NCBI GenBank assembly: GCA_963844235.1
Contig: CAWJNF010000004.1
Span: 1-64,000 of the forward strand
Direction: 5' to 3'
DNA length: 64,000 bases
DNA from: CAWJNF01 sp963844235
Lineage (GTDB): Bacteria > Actinomycetota > Thermoleophilia > Gaiellales > Gaiellaceae
Positions 19,201-25,790 of this stretch are shown here, piece by piece. Every line of letters begins with the position of its first letter. The first letter of the stretch is position 1. The notes beneath the pieces were generated by a model. It was given only the letters and a program-made list of their open reading frames with translations. It was not told where the DNA came from and made no database searches. The position numbers and the translations under genes were made by a program.

Positions 19201-20029
19201 CGCCGTAGTACCGGCCTGCCACGATGCCGCCCGCAAGGCCCGACAAGATCACCTCGGCGGAGCGCTCCACGGCGGCGGACGCGTCGACCTGGCCGCCATT
19301 CGACTTGAGGACCGAGAACGAGCCGCCGAAGCCTCGTTCCGCAAGACCCTGCTCGAAGCGGTCGACCAGCTGGGCGACGGCGGGCTTCAGGTAGGCGTCC
19401 ACGATCGTCGTGTTCGCGCGCTCGTACTCCCGCCAGGTCGGCGCGATCGCGTGCGAGACGGAGAGATGCAGTCCCGGAAAGCGTGTACGCAGCGCCTCGG
19501 CGAGCCGGGCCTCGTGCTCGGGGTTCGCGTACGCGAAGAGCAGGCTGATCGCGACCGCCGGCGCCGGGCCATCACAGACCTCGAGGCGCCGTGCGATCTC
19601 GTGTCCGAGGCGGTCGACCTCGGTCGCGAGCAGCGGCCGCGCCGGAGTGCCGTCGGCCGCCACCCTCTCGTCGACCTCGAGGCAGCTCTCCCGTTCGACG
19701 AACGGCCTGGGCTTTTCCCACTGGAGGTCGTAGGGATCCTTCTTGTCGACGCGCTGGATGATCGGTACGTCGCGGAATCCAGCCGTCGTGACGAAGATGA
19801 CCTCGGCGCCCCTTCGCTCGAGGAGGGCGTTCGTGCCGACGGTCGTGCCGAGGACGATCGTCTCGGCTGCGGCCGGGTCGACGCCGGCGGCCTCGAACGC
19901 GTCGAAGATGGCCCGCGCAGGGTCGGCCGGCGTCGAGGGGCTCTTGCCCGCCGCCAGGATGCCCGTCTCGTCGTCGAATGCGACGAGATCCGTGAAGGTG
20001 CCGCCCGTGTCGATGCCGACGTGGAGCAC
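16220..20029 (-). CDS. Fused HyuA-HyuB hydantoinase/oxoprolinase
   Basis: A 1269-aa fusion. Residues 1 to about 680 are HyuA-like (GIDTGGTFTDLVAFD, TVGTNALLERRG, LDMGGTSADVGMV, GAGGGSIAWIDAGG, PHPGLSSAFGTLVADLRVD). Residues from about 700 are HyuB-like (RMMRTSYSPIFSESRDFSC, NDPYRGGCHMPEHTLLQPVF, SAGGGGYGPP). The linker around SRPASDAAPARRRAIDS has no stop or frame break, so this is a true single chain, like eukaryotic and some bacterial 5-oxoprolinases. ATP-dependent opening of a cyclic amide is expected; substrate unknown. GTG start at 20029. It sits 12 bp downstream of the second Cys-rich small gene and 8 bp overlaps the GNAT gene, all in one operon. Confidence 0.9.
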   Translation of the reverse strand: MLHVGIDTGGTFTDLVAFDDETGILAAGKSPSTPADPARAIFDAFEAAGVDPAAAETIVLGTTVGTNALLERRGAEVIFVTTAGFRDVPIIQRVDKKDPYDLQWEKPRPFVERESCLEVDERVAADGTPARPLLATEVDRLGHEIARRLEVCDGPAPAVAISLLFAYANPEHEARLAEALRTRFPGLHLSVSHAIAPTWREYERANTTIVDAYLKPAVAQLVDRFEQGLAERGFGGSFSVLKSNGGQVDASAAVERSAEVILSGLAGGIVAGRYYGELAGERDLITLDMGGTSADVGMVRDGAVDYVPDYELEFGLPIALPAIDLRTVGAGGGSIAWIDAGGLLRVGPRSAGAVPGPICYGLGGEDVTVTDANLALGRLDPEFFLGGRMALDRDSAVAAVDELGAKLGIGADAAGQAVIELATERMANAIREATIDKGADVRDFQLAAFGGAGPLHACDIADALGMKGVIVPPHPGLSSAFGTLVADLRVDRRWTNYFRSDSVDLAAVNHRLGTMTADVVSALAREGFRGEPAVVRSISMRYAGQNYETDVPAPAGELDTAGLDGLLAAFHERHEAAFGYSFPDETIELIHFNVTGVGTTTPPRPADAPDGPAPEPAAFREVSFAVSGRVRTPIYLRADLPAGCELLGPAVIEESDSTTLLPPGARLLVGPGGILRISRPASDAAPARRRAIDSVSMSVINDHLVNVAQEMGTRMMRTSYSPIFSESRDFSCALFNARGEMIAQGSFCPAHLGAIAHVVDFILDELDPSTLEPGDVLLHNDPYRGGCHMPEHTLLQPVFHSGRMVAFGAVIGHMAEIGAVTVGSFASTATEVYQEGLRLPPVRLLSRGKRVDDIWKIILANHRTPRYTWGDLHAMIGALRLAEERLGDIFAKYGLEFVLAVSDELIAYSERLARAAVAEIPPGDYLFEDAMEDDGIDDRPCGIRVKVGRDGDRLLVDYTGSDPQARGPVNATYGVTTSATYNALFQLCGPGIPRNAGAHRATKTIAPPGTIVNVAFPGPSVGGNTETQPKLVGMILGALAPALPERVMAAEGVTCCNFLFGGIHPQTGEYYAHYHLEASGWGGRATTDGNSAQNHIHGNCRTTPIEVFETRFPFVVERYELIPDSGGAGRRRGGLATRRIMTVTAPEVTVSAIMDRVKAGAWGLFGGQAGRPAAILVRRAGESEFRTFQQAFGTRSASKFANVVLRRGDTVLIDSAGGGGYGPPSERERELVLTDVRAGFTSPEAARARHGVEIDARDGLPVGSGEPGE

Positions 20030-20041
20030 TGGCTCTAGCGC

Positions 20042-20246
20042 CTAGCCGGACGTTCCGCGGCGGCTCGGCGAGCGAGCGAGCAGCTCGCAGTCCGGCCCGC
20101 AGAAGAGATGCTCGGCGCCGCCCCCGCGAGACCGCCCAGACCCGACCCGGAAGCGGCCGGCCGCAGAGCTCGCAGTGGTCGGTCGGCATCTCGTACCAGG
20201 CGAGCGTCCGCCGCCTCCAATCGCCGTTCGGTCGCTCGCCTGCCAT
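20042..20246 (-). CDS. 67-aa Cys-rich protein, second copy, frame-broken
   Basis: Reading from the ATG at 20246 gives MAGERPNGDWRRRTLAWYEM, then HCELCGRPLPGRVWAVSR. The frame then breaks at a five-G run (plus-strand C run 20121-20125); four G restores GGAEHLFCGPDCELLARS and a stop at 20042, giving 67 aa, exactly the length of the homologue at 5586-5789. Matching positions include H-C-x-L-C-G, P-G-R-x-W, and G-A-E-H-x-x-C. The second copy has an additional Cys (PDC), giving a C-x-x-C / C-x-x-x-C set suited to zinc. It is the first gene of the HyuAB operon, 12 bp upstream of the fusion. Because of the frame break it would be missed by automatic calling. Confidence 0.7.
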
Positions 20247-20527
20247 CAGCTGGGTCTCGATCGGCGACGAGTATAAGTTATAGCCCCGTGGTGAGCGCTC
20301 GGTGAGAGCCGCGTACCGCGTCGCTTACCCGAGGTTGCGCGCGGTGCCTCGCCCGATCTGCTCGCGTATCGAGGCCTACGGCGACAGCCCTGCTGGTCGA
20401 GTAGGCGAGGTGCGGAGGTTCGAGCCATCAGGGGGAAGAACCAGCGTCGCCCGTATTGGAGTAGTCTCGAGTCGGAGGATGGGAGGGCCGATACGTCGGC
20501 GCTGTAACCCCTGAAAGGAGCTAACTC

Positions 20528-21037
20528 GTGCTGAGCAAAGCCGTTGTCGCCGCTGTTTCCTGCGCTCTGGCCCTTGGTGCGGCTGGCACCGCCGCTGCCG
20601 CGATAGGCCCCGGGACGTTCACGGTGTATGGCAACGAGGCGTCCCAGTCGCTTGTCGTCGATCGCAACAAGAACGGACAGCCAGATCCCGGCGACGTCCT
20701 TTCGATCATCGGCCCGCTGGATAACGGCAGCTTCCAGATCGGCGTCTGGCGTGCAAATGTCCGCTTTGTCGACTCGTCGACCCTTAGTGTGGCCGCCGAA
20801 TTCCGTTTTTGGGGAGGGGCCCTGTTCGTGGCCGGCTCGTTCAATCCGAACGTCGGCCCGCCGCCCGCCCTGTCAGTGGTCCAAAGCAAGGGCTCGTTCC
20901 GAGGCCTGACCGGCGGGCTGGCCGTCACCAACACTGCGTCGGGCGGGAACGTGTTCACGTTCACGCTGCGTTGTGGATCAGCCGAACACGATGTCCGTCC
21001 TCCTAGGGACGATCATCCGGGCCTCTGTCGACGGTAG
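20528..21037 (+). CDS. Secreted barrel-like hypothetical protein
   Basis: A 169-aa protein with a Sec signal (VVAAVSCALALGAAGTAAAA). The mature part is beta-rich: TFTVYGNEASQSLVVDRNKN, FQIGVWRANVRFVD, STLSVAAEFRFWG, then GSFRGLTGGLAVTNTASG, which resembles the G-x-F-x-G-x-x-G turn of dirigent/allene-oxide-cyclase-like barrels; I would not go beyond that. GTG 20528 is supported by GAAAGGAG seven bases upstream. It faces away from the HyuAB operon across about 280 bp and is followed by a strong intrinsic terminator, so it is probably monocistronic. The last residues (AEHDVRPPRDDHPGLCRR) look unlike the rest and may reflect a late frame change. Confidence 0.6.
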   Translation: MLSKAVVAAVSCALALGAAGTAAAAIGPGTFTVYGNEASQSLVVDRNKNGQPDPGDVLSIIGPLDNGSFQIGVWRANVRFVDSSTLSVAAEFRFWGGALFVAGSFNPNVGPPPALSVVQSKGSFRGLTGGLAVTNTASGGNVFTFTLRCGSAEHDVRPPRDDHPGLCRR

Positions 21038-21061
21038 AGGACAGCGGAGGGCCTTGTCCGC

Positions 21062-21760
21062 CTGACATCGGAGCCGGACGAAAGAACGAAAGCCCCGCAA
21101 CCGCGGGGCTTTCTCATGAAGCGGGCGATCACCTCGCTCCAGCGCAGGCGCGCATCTCGCCAAGTCTGAGCCCGCCATAGGCGCCGGTCGTCCATAGCGC
21201 TCAGTCGGTGTCAGGCAGCGCGTCGAGGAGTTCGGCGACTTCTGCCGGCGCGGCTACCGGCTCGCGGGTCCCGGCTGGCGGCGGCAGCCGCAGGTTCGAC
21301 GTAGGGTTGGCCGCGAGTGCCCGCCGGAAGATGACTTCAGAACGACGAGTGCGTTGCGACACGTCGACCCCGAGAACCCGTCTGCACGCACCCGGTCGAG
21401 GAGGTCCTGCACGTCGCGGCGCTCGATGTCCGAGAGCCGCTGTGGCCCGAGCGGCGTCAGCACGTAGCGGATCAGCACGGAGCGAAACTGGCGGACTACG
21501 GCGGGCTCGCAGGTGCTGCCCGGGCGGGTGGTGAGGGCGCCCCGCCGCTGCGAGCTCAAGCCACTCGTCGGCCTCCTCCCGCAGCGTTCGCCGGACAGGC
21601 GCGCGGAGGTCCCTCGCGCTCCTGCGTGGCCGACGTCGATCCGCCATTGCCGCGCGGCCGCGAGCGCCCCTGTGCCGCTGAACGTGCGCCGTATCTTCGT
21701 GTTCGACCTGGGGTCGAAGATCCACGCCTGCGGGCGGATGCCGCCGTGACGCAGCGGGCG
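21062..21760 (-). pseudogene. Tyrosine recombinase/integrase remnant
   Basis: Read across frames on the minus strand, the segment gives a phage-type integrase: RHGGIRPQAWIFDPRSNTKI and TGALAAARQWRIDVG (arm-binding part), TLREEADEWLELAAAG, FRSVLIRYVLTPLGPQRLSD and RRDVQDLLDRVRADGFSGST (core-binding domain), then DALPDTD, an in-frame TGA, and ALWTTGAYGGLRLGEMRA, which is the box I region holding the first catalytic Arg (usual GLRxGE). After another shift LRWSEV follows and similarity ends. The rest of the catalytic domain (H-x-x-R, Tyr) is absent. At least two frame shifts, one stop and the 3' truncation show genuine decay, unlike the single-base breaks elsewhere. It marks a past integration event. 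Confidence 0.75.
21088..21113 (+). terminator. Intrinsic terminator hairpin
   Basis: Perfect 11-bp stem GAAAGCCCCGC / GCGGGGCTTTC with loop AACC, about 50 bp downstream of the secreted-protein stop. The stem contains A and T flanks but there is only a short T stretch after it. It could serve both strands. On the minus strand it also lies inside the decayed integrase. Confidence 0.8.
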
Positions 21761-22052
21761 ATCGCGGACTACCTCGATCGGCGCCCGGATACTGCGAAGA
21801 TCGTGCGGCAGGACCCCGTTCGCTGCACGTCACAGCGACCGTGAACGAGCTCCGCGAACTGTCGGATGCCGACCTCGAGGCCCGCCTGGCGGCGGCCGAC
21901 ACGACCTGATCGTCGGCGGGCTACCCAGGCCCGGCGGGAAGCCACACCACCTTTGGGGGGCCAGTTCTCAACCAGACGGGTGCCAGCACCTCCGAAAGCG
22001 ATGGCTGTTGTTCGTTCTCTCCAGATACACGGACAGCAAGGGAGCAGAACGG

Positions 22053-22202
22053 ATGACCACCAACGTGAACAGCAAGCCGAGCCGCTCGCACTCGTCGGGG
22101 CGTTCCAAGTACTACCAGCAGGAGAACCGGGGCGAACTCGCCCAAGTGCGATCCCCAAACGCATTTGTCCTCGCGCGGATGAGCTACGGCGCGATTTCGT
22201 AG
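22053..22202 (+). CDS. Doubtful 49-aa ORF
   Basis: Short polar ORF starting MTTNVNSKPSRSHSSGRSKY and ending ARMSYGAIS. I recognise nothing in it. It lies in the patchy accessory stretch between the integrase remnant and the PRC-barrel gene, with only a weak purine run (AAGGGAG) upstream. The 840 bp around it (21761-22356) hold no other convincing gene. Confidence 0.25.
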   Translation: MTTNVNSKPSRSHSSGRSKYYQQENRGELAQVRSPNAFVLARMSYGAIS

Positions 22203-22356
22203 GACTCCGACCCGACATGTGGGAGCTCGGTGGCGGCTTAGAGGACGCCCAGGCGCCGACCACAGCACATATCTGGCATGGCCTGTCCAAGCCGCTGACG
22301 GGTCGCGGTAAGCAACATCTGGGTTGCCAACAGCGACGAACGGGTAAGGCGCTTGC

Positions 22357-22716
22357 GTGGAGTATGTTCGCAATCTCGCCGAGTGGCGTGGCAAGTACCT
22401 CGTCGATCGAGACGGCGACAAGATCGGCAAGCTCGAGGACGTGTACGTTGATGTGGAGACCGACGAGCCGATGTTCGGCACCGTGAAGGAGGGCCGTCTC
22501 GGCCGGCATTTGACGTTTGTGCCGCTGGCGGGGATCGGGATCGGACCCGACGACCTCCAGGTGACGGTGTCCAAAGAAGAAGTCAAGGGTGCCCCGAACA
22601 TCGATCTGGAGGGTGAGGAGCTCTCCCAGATCGACGAGGCCGCGCTCTACCACTACTACCAGCTCAACTACACGCCGCCAGGCCTAGAAAGCGGCCGCCG
22701 GCTGGCCCGCCGTTAG
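22357..22716 (+). CDS. PRC-barrel domain protein
   Basis: A 119-aa protein with a PRC-barrel in the first 75 residues: RGKYLVDRDGDKIGKLEDVY followed by the usual second-strand block ETDEPMFGTVKEGRLGRHLT and FVPLAGIGIGPDDLQVTVSK. The second half has the EVKGAPNID motif and ends in a helical tail with LYHYYQLNYTPPG, common in actinobacterial stress-associated PRC proteins. GTG 22357 is the start that keeps the whole barrel. Cytoplasmic adaptor role is plausible; specific function unknown. It is followed 45 bp later by a small membrane protein gene. Confidence 0.8.
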   Translation: MEYVRNLAEWRGKYLVDRDGDKIGKLEDVYVDVETDEPMFGTVKEGRLGRHLTFVPLAGIGIGPDDLQVTVSKEEVKGAPNIDLEGEELSQIDEAALYHYYQLNYTPPGLESGRRLARR

Positions 22717-22761
22717 GGTTCACCGGGCCACGCGGCTCACCCACCAGAGAAGGAGCGCTGA

Positions 22762-22926
22762 ATGGCTACTGACGCACGAGCGGGTTCGGCCGGCCTGGGC
22801 TTGGGCGGGATTCTCGTCATCGCCGGGATCGTGGTCGCGATCGTGTGGAGCGTTTGGCTCGGAATCATCCTCGCCGTGGTCGGGCTCGTCGCCTTTGGTG
22901 GCTTCGCTAAGGGCAAGTGGTATTGA
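22762..22926 (+). CDS. 54-aa membrane protein
   Basis: Starts MATDARAGSAGLG and continues through an unbroken hydrophobic stretch (GGILVIAGIVVAIVWSVWLG, then IILAVVGLVAFGG) that could form one long or two short transmembrane helices, ending FAKGKWY. A clear AAGGAG ribosome site sits 8 bp before the ATG. Similar tiny hydrophobic proteins next to PRC-barrel or stress genes are common in actinobacteria, but I cannot name a family. Confidence 0.65.
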   Translation: MATDARAGSAGLGLGGILVIAGIVVAIVWSVWLGIILAVVGLVAFGGFAKGKWY

Positions 22927-23291
22927 CCGACCGTCGGAAGGGGTAAGGCTGCTGGCACCCGTCGCATCGTGCGACGGGCGAACAGACGGGATGGCGCCCG
23001 TGGGGCAATTGGTCTTCGAGGCGTGGTGGAAGGATCAACGGGGGCCACTCCACGGCTGCGAGTTTTAGACCGGGACAGATCGACATACCCGAAGGTCGCT
23101 GCGGTAGGGGCGTTGCGCGCTCACGAAGCAGTAGAAGCGCCGGGCATTGGCGCAGTAGGTGCAGGGGATCGCAAAGCCAAAGAGAGCCTTTGGGCCCCCG
23201 TGCCAGGCGACAAGCCGGTCGTAAACCGGTACCACTCGCCAACACGCCTCATGAGTGGCCGCCGTCCGCAGAGGCTCGTCGTAGGATCGCC
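22927..23291. other. Intergenic stretch, no gene seen
   Basis: About 365 bp between the small membrane protein and the broken P-loop gene. Both strands contain short open frames but none has recognisable family features or a convincing ribosome site. It belongs to the decayed accessory region. Confidence 0.5.
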
Positions 23292-23450
23292 ATGCGAAGC
23301 GGGTGGCCGAGCTCGGTTGCGGCGGTTCCGGGAAGTTGCGGCGGTCCCGGGAAGACGACGCTCGCGCGCGAGCTGGGGACGCGGGTTGGGATCGAGGTCG
23401 TGCATCTCGACGGCCTCTACTACGGCCCGGACTGGAACGCGGCTGCGTGA
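23292..23450 (+). pseudogene. P-loop kinase fragment broken by 19-bp duplication
   Basis: The conceptual product after removing one copy of a 19-bp tandem repeat (23317-23335 and 23336-23354) reads VAELGCGGSGKTTLARELGT then RVGIEVVHLDGLYYGPDW, a Walker A loop and first helix typical of adenylate-kinase/FlaR-like nucleotide kinases that begin MRRVAVVGSGGSGKTTLA. The duplication shifts the frame inside the P-loop, a further small shift separates the ATG, and the gene stops after WNAAA, lacking the other two thirds of such proteins. It is therefore a dead fragment. Confidence 0.7.
23317..23354 (+). repeat. 19-bp tandem duplication
   Basis: TTGCGGCGGTTCCGGGAAG followed directly by TTGCGGCGGTCCCGGGAAG, differing at one base. 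It lies in the codons of a Walker A motif and changes the reading frame by 19 bases. Confidence 0.9.
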
Positions 23451-23534
23451 TCACGGCTCTCGTGCCTCGGCCCTTGCACGCCATCGTCGCGAGGTATCCG
23501 AAAGACGGCGACGCCGTCAACGGCCGGGTTCACT

Positions 23535-23903
23535 TCAACGAGTCCTTTCCGCCCAGGCGGTCAACGCCTCGGCCGCTTGCCCGAAGTCTCTAGCCTGCAG
23601 CAACTCGGCGAGCGCCCTGGCGACGGCGGATGAGCTCGGGCCGGCGAGCATGAAGAGTAAGACGAGAGTCGCCTGCGCCTCGCTCGGGTCGTGCACGCGG
23701 AGCTCATGGCAATAGCGGGCGTGCCAGCGCAACGCGGCCCGCTGGAACCGCGGCAAGTCCTTTCGAGCCAGCAGTAGAAGGAGCGCGAGAGCATCGACCA
23801 GACTGACGTGCTGAAGCTCGGCTGCCGCGGACAGTGCCTCGAGCACGTTGCCCCGGTCGAGTGCGCGGCGGAAGCGGCCGTAGGCGGAGCCCTGCGAGAT
23901 CAC
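23535..23903 (-). CDS. Helical hypothetical protein
   Basis: About 122 aa, predicted almost fully helical: QGSAYGRFRRALDRGNVLEA, SLVDALALLLLLARKDLPRF, RAALRWHARYCHELR, then a C-terminal AVARALAELLQARDFGQAAE. I recall similar uncharacterised actinobacterial proteins beginning with ISQGSAY, which is why GTG 23903 is chosen; the frame stays open to 24017, but an ATG at 24005 would share its bases with the start codon of the divergent gene at 24004. No catalytic motif is visible; function unknown. Confidence 0.6.
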   Translation of the reverse strand: MISQGSAYGRFRRALDRGNVLEALSAAAELQHVSLVDALALLLLLARKDLPRFQRAALRWHARYCHELRVHDPSEAQATLVLLFMLAGPSSSAVARALAELLQARDFGQAAEALTAWAERTR

Positions 23904-24003
23904 GGGAACGTATGTTCGCAGAGCCCGAGCGATGCCCTCGTGCCTCACTCGCCGGCCATCTCGCTGGACCGAGGCTCGGACGCGATAGGTACCGTAACGC
24001 CCC

Positions 24004-24402
24004 ATGGGCCGGAACATCCTCGTTGTCAGTACCGTCGAACATGCCGACGACGTTCTGCGCGCTCATGTCGGGGAGACTGACGCCATCAAGGTAGTCGTGC
24101 CGGTCGTGCGGCAAGGAATGCTGGACTGGCTCGCCAATGATCAGAAAGCCTTCGGGCATGCCGAGGAAGTCGCCGACCATACGGCTGAGCAGCTGTCTGG
24201 CGAAACAGTTGAGGCTGTTGCCGGCGAGGCCGACGTCGATCTGGCCATCCACGACGCTCTCGCCACCTTTCCCGCGGACGAGATCGTCGTTGCGGTTCGT
24301 TCAGCGGACAGGGCGGGACTTGTCGAGAAACTCGCGATGGACGATGCGCCGCGGCACAGCATCGAGGGAGTGCCTGTCCGCTTCATGGTGATCCCGGACT
24401 AG
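24004..24402 (+). CDS. Usp-like alpha/beta protein
   Basis: A 132-aa protein with alternating strands and helices: NILVVSTVEHADDVLRAHVG, IKVVVPVVRQGMLDWLAND, a central DVDLAIHDALATFPADEIVV and final GVPVRFMVIPD. This matches a class of actinobacterial universal-stress-like domains in which the phrase ALxTFPADEIVV recurs. The ATP-binding G-x-x-G-x-x-x-x-x-S/T loop of true UspA is not seen, so nucleotide binding is doubtful. ATG 24004 overlaps, on the opposite strand, the furthest possible start of the minus-strand gene. Confidence 0.6.
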   Translation: MGRNILVVSTVEHADDVLRAHVGETDAIKVVVPVVRQGMLDWLANDQKAFGHAEEVADHTAEQLSGETVEAVAGEADVDLAIHDALATFPADEIVVAVRSADRAGLVEKLAMDDAPRHSIEGVPVRFMVIPD

Positions 24403-24863
24403 CTCAACGCGTACGCAGTTGCTCGAGGAGCTCGCGCCCAAGGCGCCCTGCACCCGTTTTGGCCCGTCCAGCAAGAGCAGCAGGGGCGAGCACGGCCTGG
24501 GCCGGCCCCACGTTTCTGGACCCGCTCGCGTGTGGCGGGATGCCCACCTCACCGCGGCCTGCCGGACCTGATCCTCGTCATCCTCGTCGGCGAGCAGCAA
24601 GGCAGCTCGAGCCGATGATCAGAAGTCGTCCTTGAACCACCCGACGAAGGTCTCCTTGTCGGCTTGGAGGGATGTCAGCGGCTGCGGCTTGCGGGTCTCG
24701 AGTTGGTACGACGTGACGTAGCCATGGGGCCTCCCTGGTAGGTGTGCCCCATGGCTACCGCTTTCAGGAGAGAACGGACAGTGATTGCCCGCCGTCGAAG
24801 AAAGGTGGGCACACCGCTAACCCGCGTCAGTTGCATCCCGGGCTAGCCCGCGTAAGTGGGTAT
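24403..24863. other. Intergenic stretch with possible gene relic
   Basis: About 460 bp. On the minus strand 24617-24730 reads GYVTSYQLETRKPQPLTSLQ then ADKETFVGWFKDDF before a stop, which looks like a real protein tail, but no start codon or ribosome site is found upstream and the frame has no recognised family. A 12-bp inverted repeat lies at 24718-24758. No other gene is supported. Confidence 0.4.
24718..24758. repeat. 12-bp perfect inverted repeat
   Basis: GTAGCCATGGGG (24718-24729) and CCCCATGGCTAC (24747-24758) are perfect reverse complements separated by 17 nt. Each arm contains the palindrome CCATGG. No T tract follows, so it is not a standard terminator; an operator, attenuator or recombination site are possible. 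Confidence 0.75.
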
Positions 24864-25370
24864 TTACGCAGCACTCCCGGCCTTGACGCTCTCGCCGCTG
24901 ATCCGGGTGGCGATCTTCTCGACCTCGCGTAACGTGACTTTCTCGTCGGCGAGGTTCTCGTCGAGGAGTTCGACGGCTTTGTCCTCGCCGAGCGCCTTCG
25001 CCATGCGCCTCAGTCCTTCGTAGGCTGCGATCTCGTAGTTCTCGGCCCGGGCTGCGGCTCCGAGATCGACCAAGTCGATAAGCGCTGCAGGGGTCTTTTC
25101 TGTCAACTCGTCGTGCTCTTTCTTCAGGCCTTCGAAGCCGACGCACTCTTCGGTGTGCGGCTCCTCGCCGAACACCTCGAACACCTGCTCGACGTTCCTG
25201 ACATGCTGGCGCGTCTCCTCGAGGTGCTTCTCAAGTCCAGCCGTGAACTCCTCGTCCTGCACTTCCCCGATCAGCTTCGGCAGCGCCTCGTTGGCCAGGG
25301 CCCGCTCGACGTAGAGGATGTCGCCGAGCTCGTGCAGGAAAAGTGCACGCGGACTGTCGATCTCGGACAT
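24864..25370 (-). CDS. DUF892/YciE-like ferritin-fold protein
   Basis: A 168-aa four-helix protein of the DUF892 (YciE/YciF) family. It begins MSEIDSPRALFLHELGDILY, the usual start of the family, and carries helix blocks LEKHLEETRQHVRNVEQVFE, LIDLVDLGAAARAENYEIAA and AVELLDENLADEKVTLREVE with the scattered Glu/His residues of a ferritin-like diiron site. An AGGAGAT ribosome site precedes ATG 25370; a longer in-frame reading to 25763 runs through the tRNA and is rejected. These proteins are linked to stress responses, but their reaction is not established. Confidence 0.88.
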   Translation of the reverse strand: MSEIDSPRALFLHELGDILYVERALANEALPKLIGEVQDEEFTAGLEKHLEETRQHVRNVEQVFEVFGEEPHTEECVGFEGLKKEHDELTEKTPAALIDLVDLGAAARAENYEIAAYEGLRRMAKALGEDKAVELLDENLADEKVTLREVEKIATRISGESVKAGSAA

Positions 25371-25704
25371 CGGATCTCCTTCTGTTGCGACGGCTTCCGG
25401 TTCTCCGGACGGTTTCCGGTTCTCCGGCAAGCGAGGAATCGGCGCAGTCCCACATGGTGAGGCCGATGATGGCCCCGCACATGAATCGGCGCCGCGTACA
25501 ACAAGAGCTTTCCCGCCCTCGGCCAATGGCAAACAACGAGTAGCCTGGATCCAAGGCCAGGGTGATCTGCGAGGCAAATGCGCCAGCTGCGCGCCAGTCG
25601 CCACCTCCGCGGAGCGATCTCCAGCGGATCTCAGCGGACGAGGCGAAGATCCCTGGAAAGCGAAAAGTCGCTGCGAACGAGCGACTTTCCGCTTGGTCTC
25701 GCTA
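25371..25704. other. DUF892 leader with tandem repeat
   Basis: About 330 bp between tRNA-Gly and the DUF892 gene with no coding feature on either strand. It presumably holds the DUF892 promoter. Next to the gene, a 19-bp unit GACGGYTTCCGGTTCTCCG is repeated twice in tandem (25389-25407 and 25408-25426, one mismatch). Similar GGATCT/CCGCTGGAGATC-like short repeats occur further upstream but form no clear array. Confidence 0.5.
25389..25426. repeat. 19-bp tandem repeat in DUF892 leader
   Basis: Two adjacent 19-bp units differing at one position (GACGGCTTCC versus GACGGTTTCC), ending about 10 bp upstream of the DUF892 ribosome site. The unit itself contains GGTTCTCCGG halves. Could be a slippage duplication or a regulator binding pair. 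Confidence 0.8.
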
Positions 25705-25778
25705 AGCGGGCGACGGGACTCGAACCCGTGACCCTCAGCTTGGAAGGCTGACGCTCTAGCCAACTGAGCTACGCCCGC
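25705..25778 (-). tRNA. tRNA-Gly (anticodon TCC)
   Basis: Cloverleaf on the minus strand: acceptor GCGGGCG pairs with CGCCCGC, D arm GCTC-AGTTGGCTA-GAGC, anticodon arm TCAGC-CTTCCAA-GCTGA with anticodon TCC, T arm ACGGG-TTCGAGT-CCCGT, discriminator T. No encoded CCA. It bounds the accessory region that contains the integrase remnant. Confidence 0.95.
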
Positions 25779-25790
25779 GTTCGGTCGAGC

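Noticed and set aside
21088..21113. Hairpin as an integrase attachment site
   Set aside because: It matches an intrinsic terminator after the upstream gene and no second copy was seen near tRNA-Gly.
24744..24932. 62-aa plus-strand ORF beginning at the inverted repeat
   Set aside because: Runs into the 3' end of DUF892, no ribosome site and no recognisable domain; its first codons only reflect the inverted repeat.
22927..25704. CRISPR array or defence island
   Set aside because: Only isolated two-copy tandem repeats are present; no regular spacer pattern and no cas, restriction or toxin genes.
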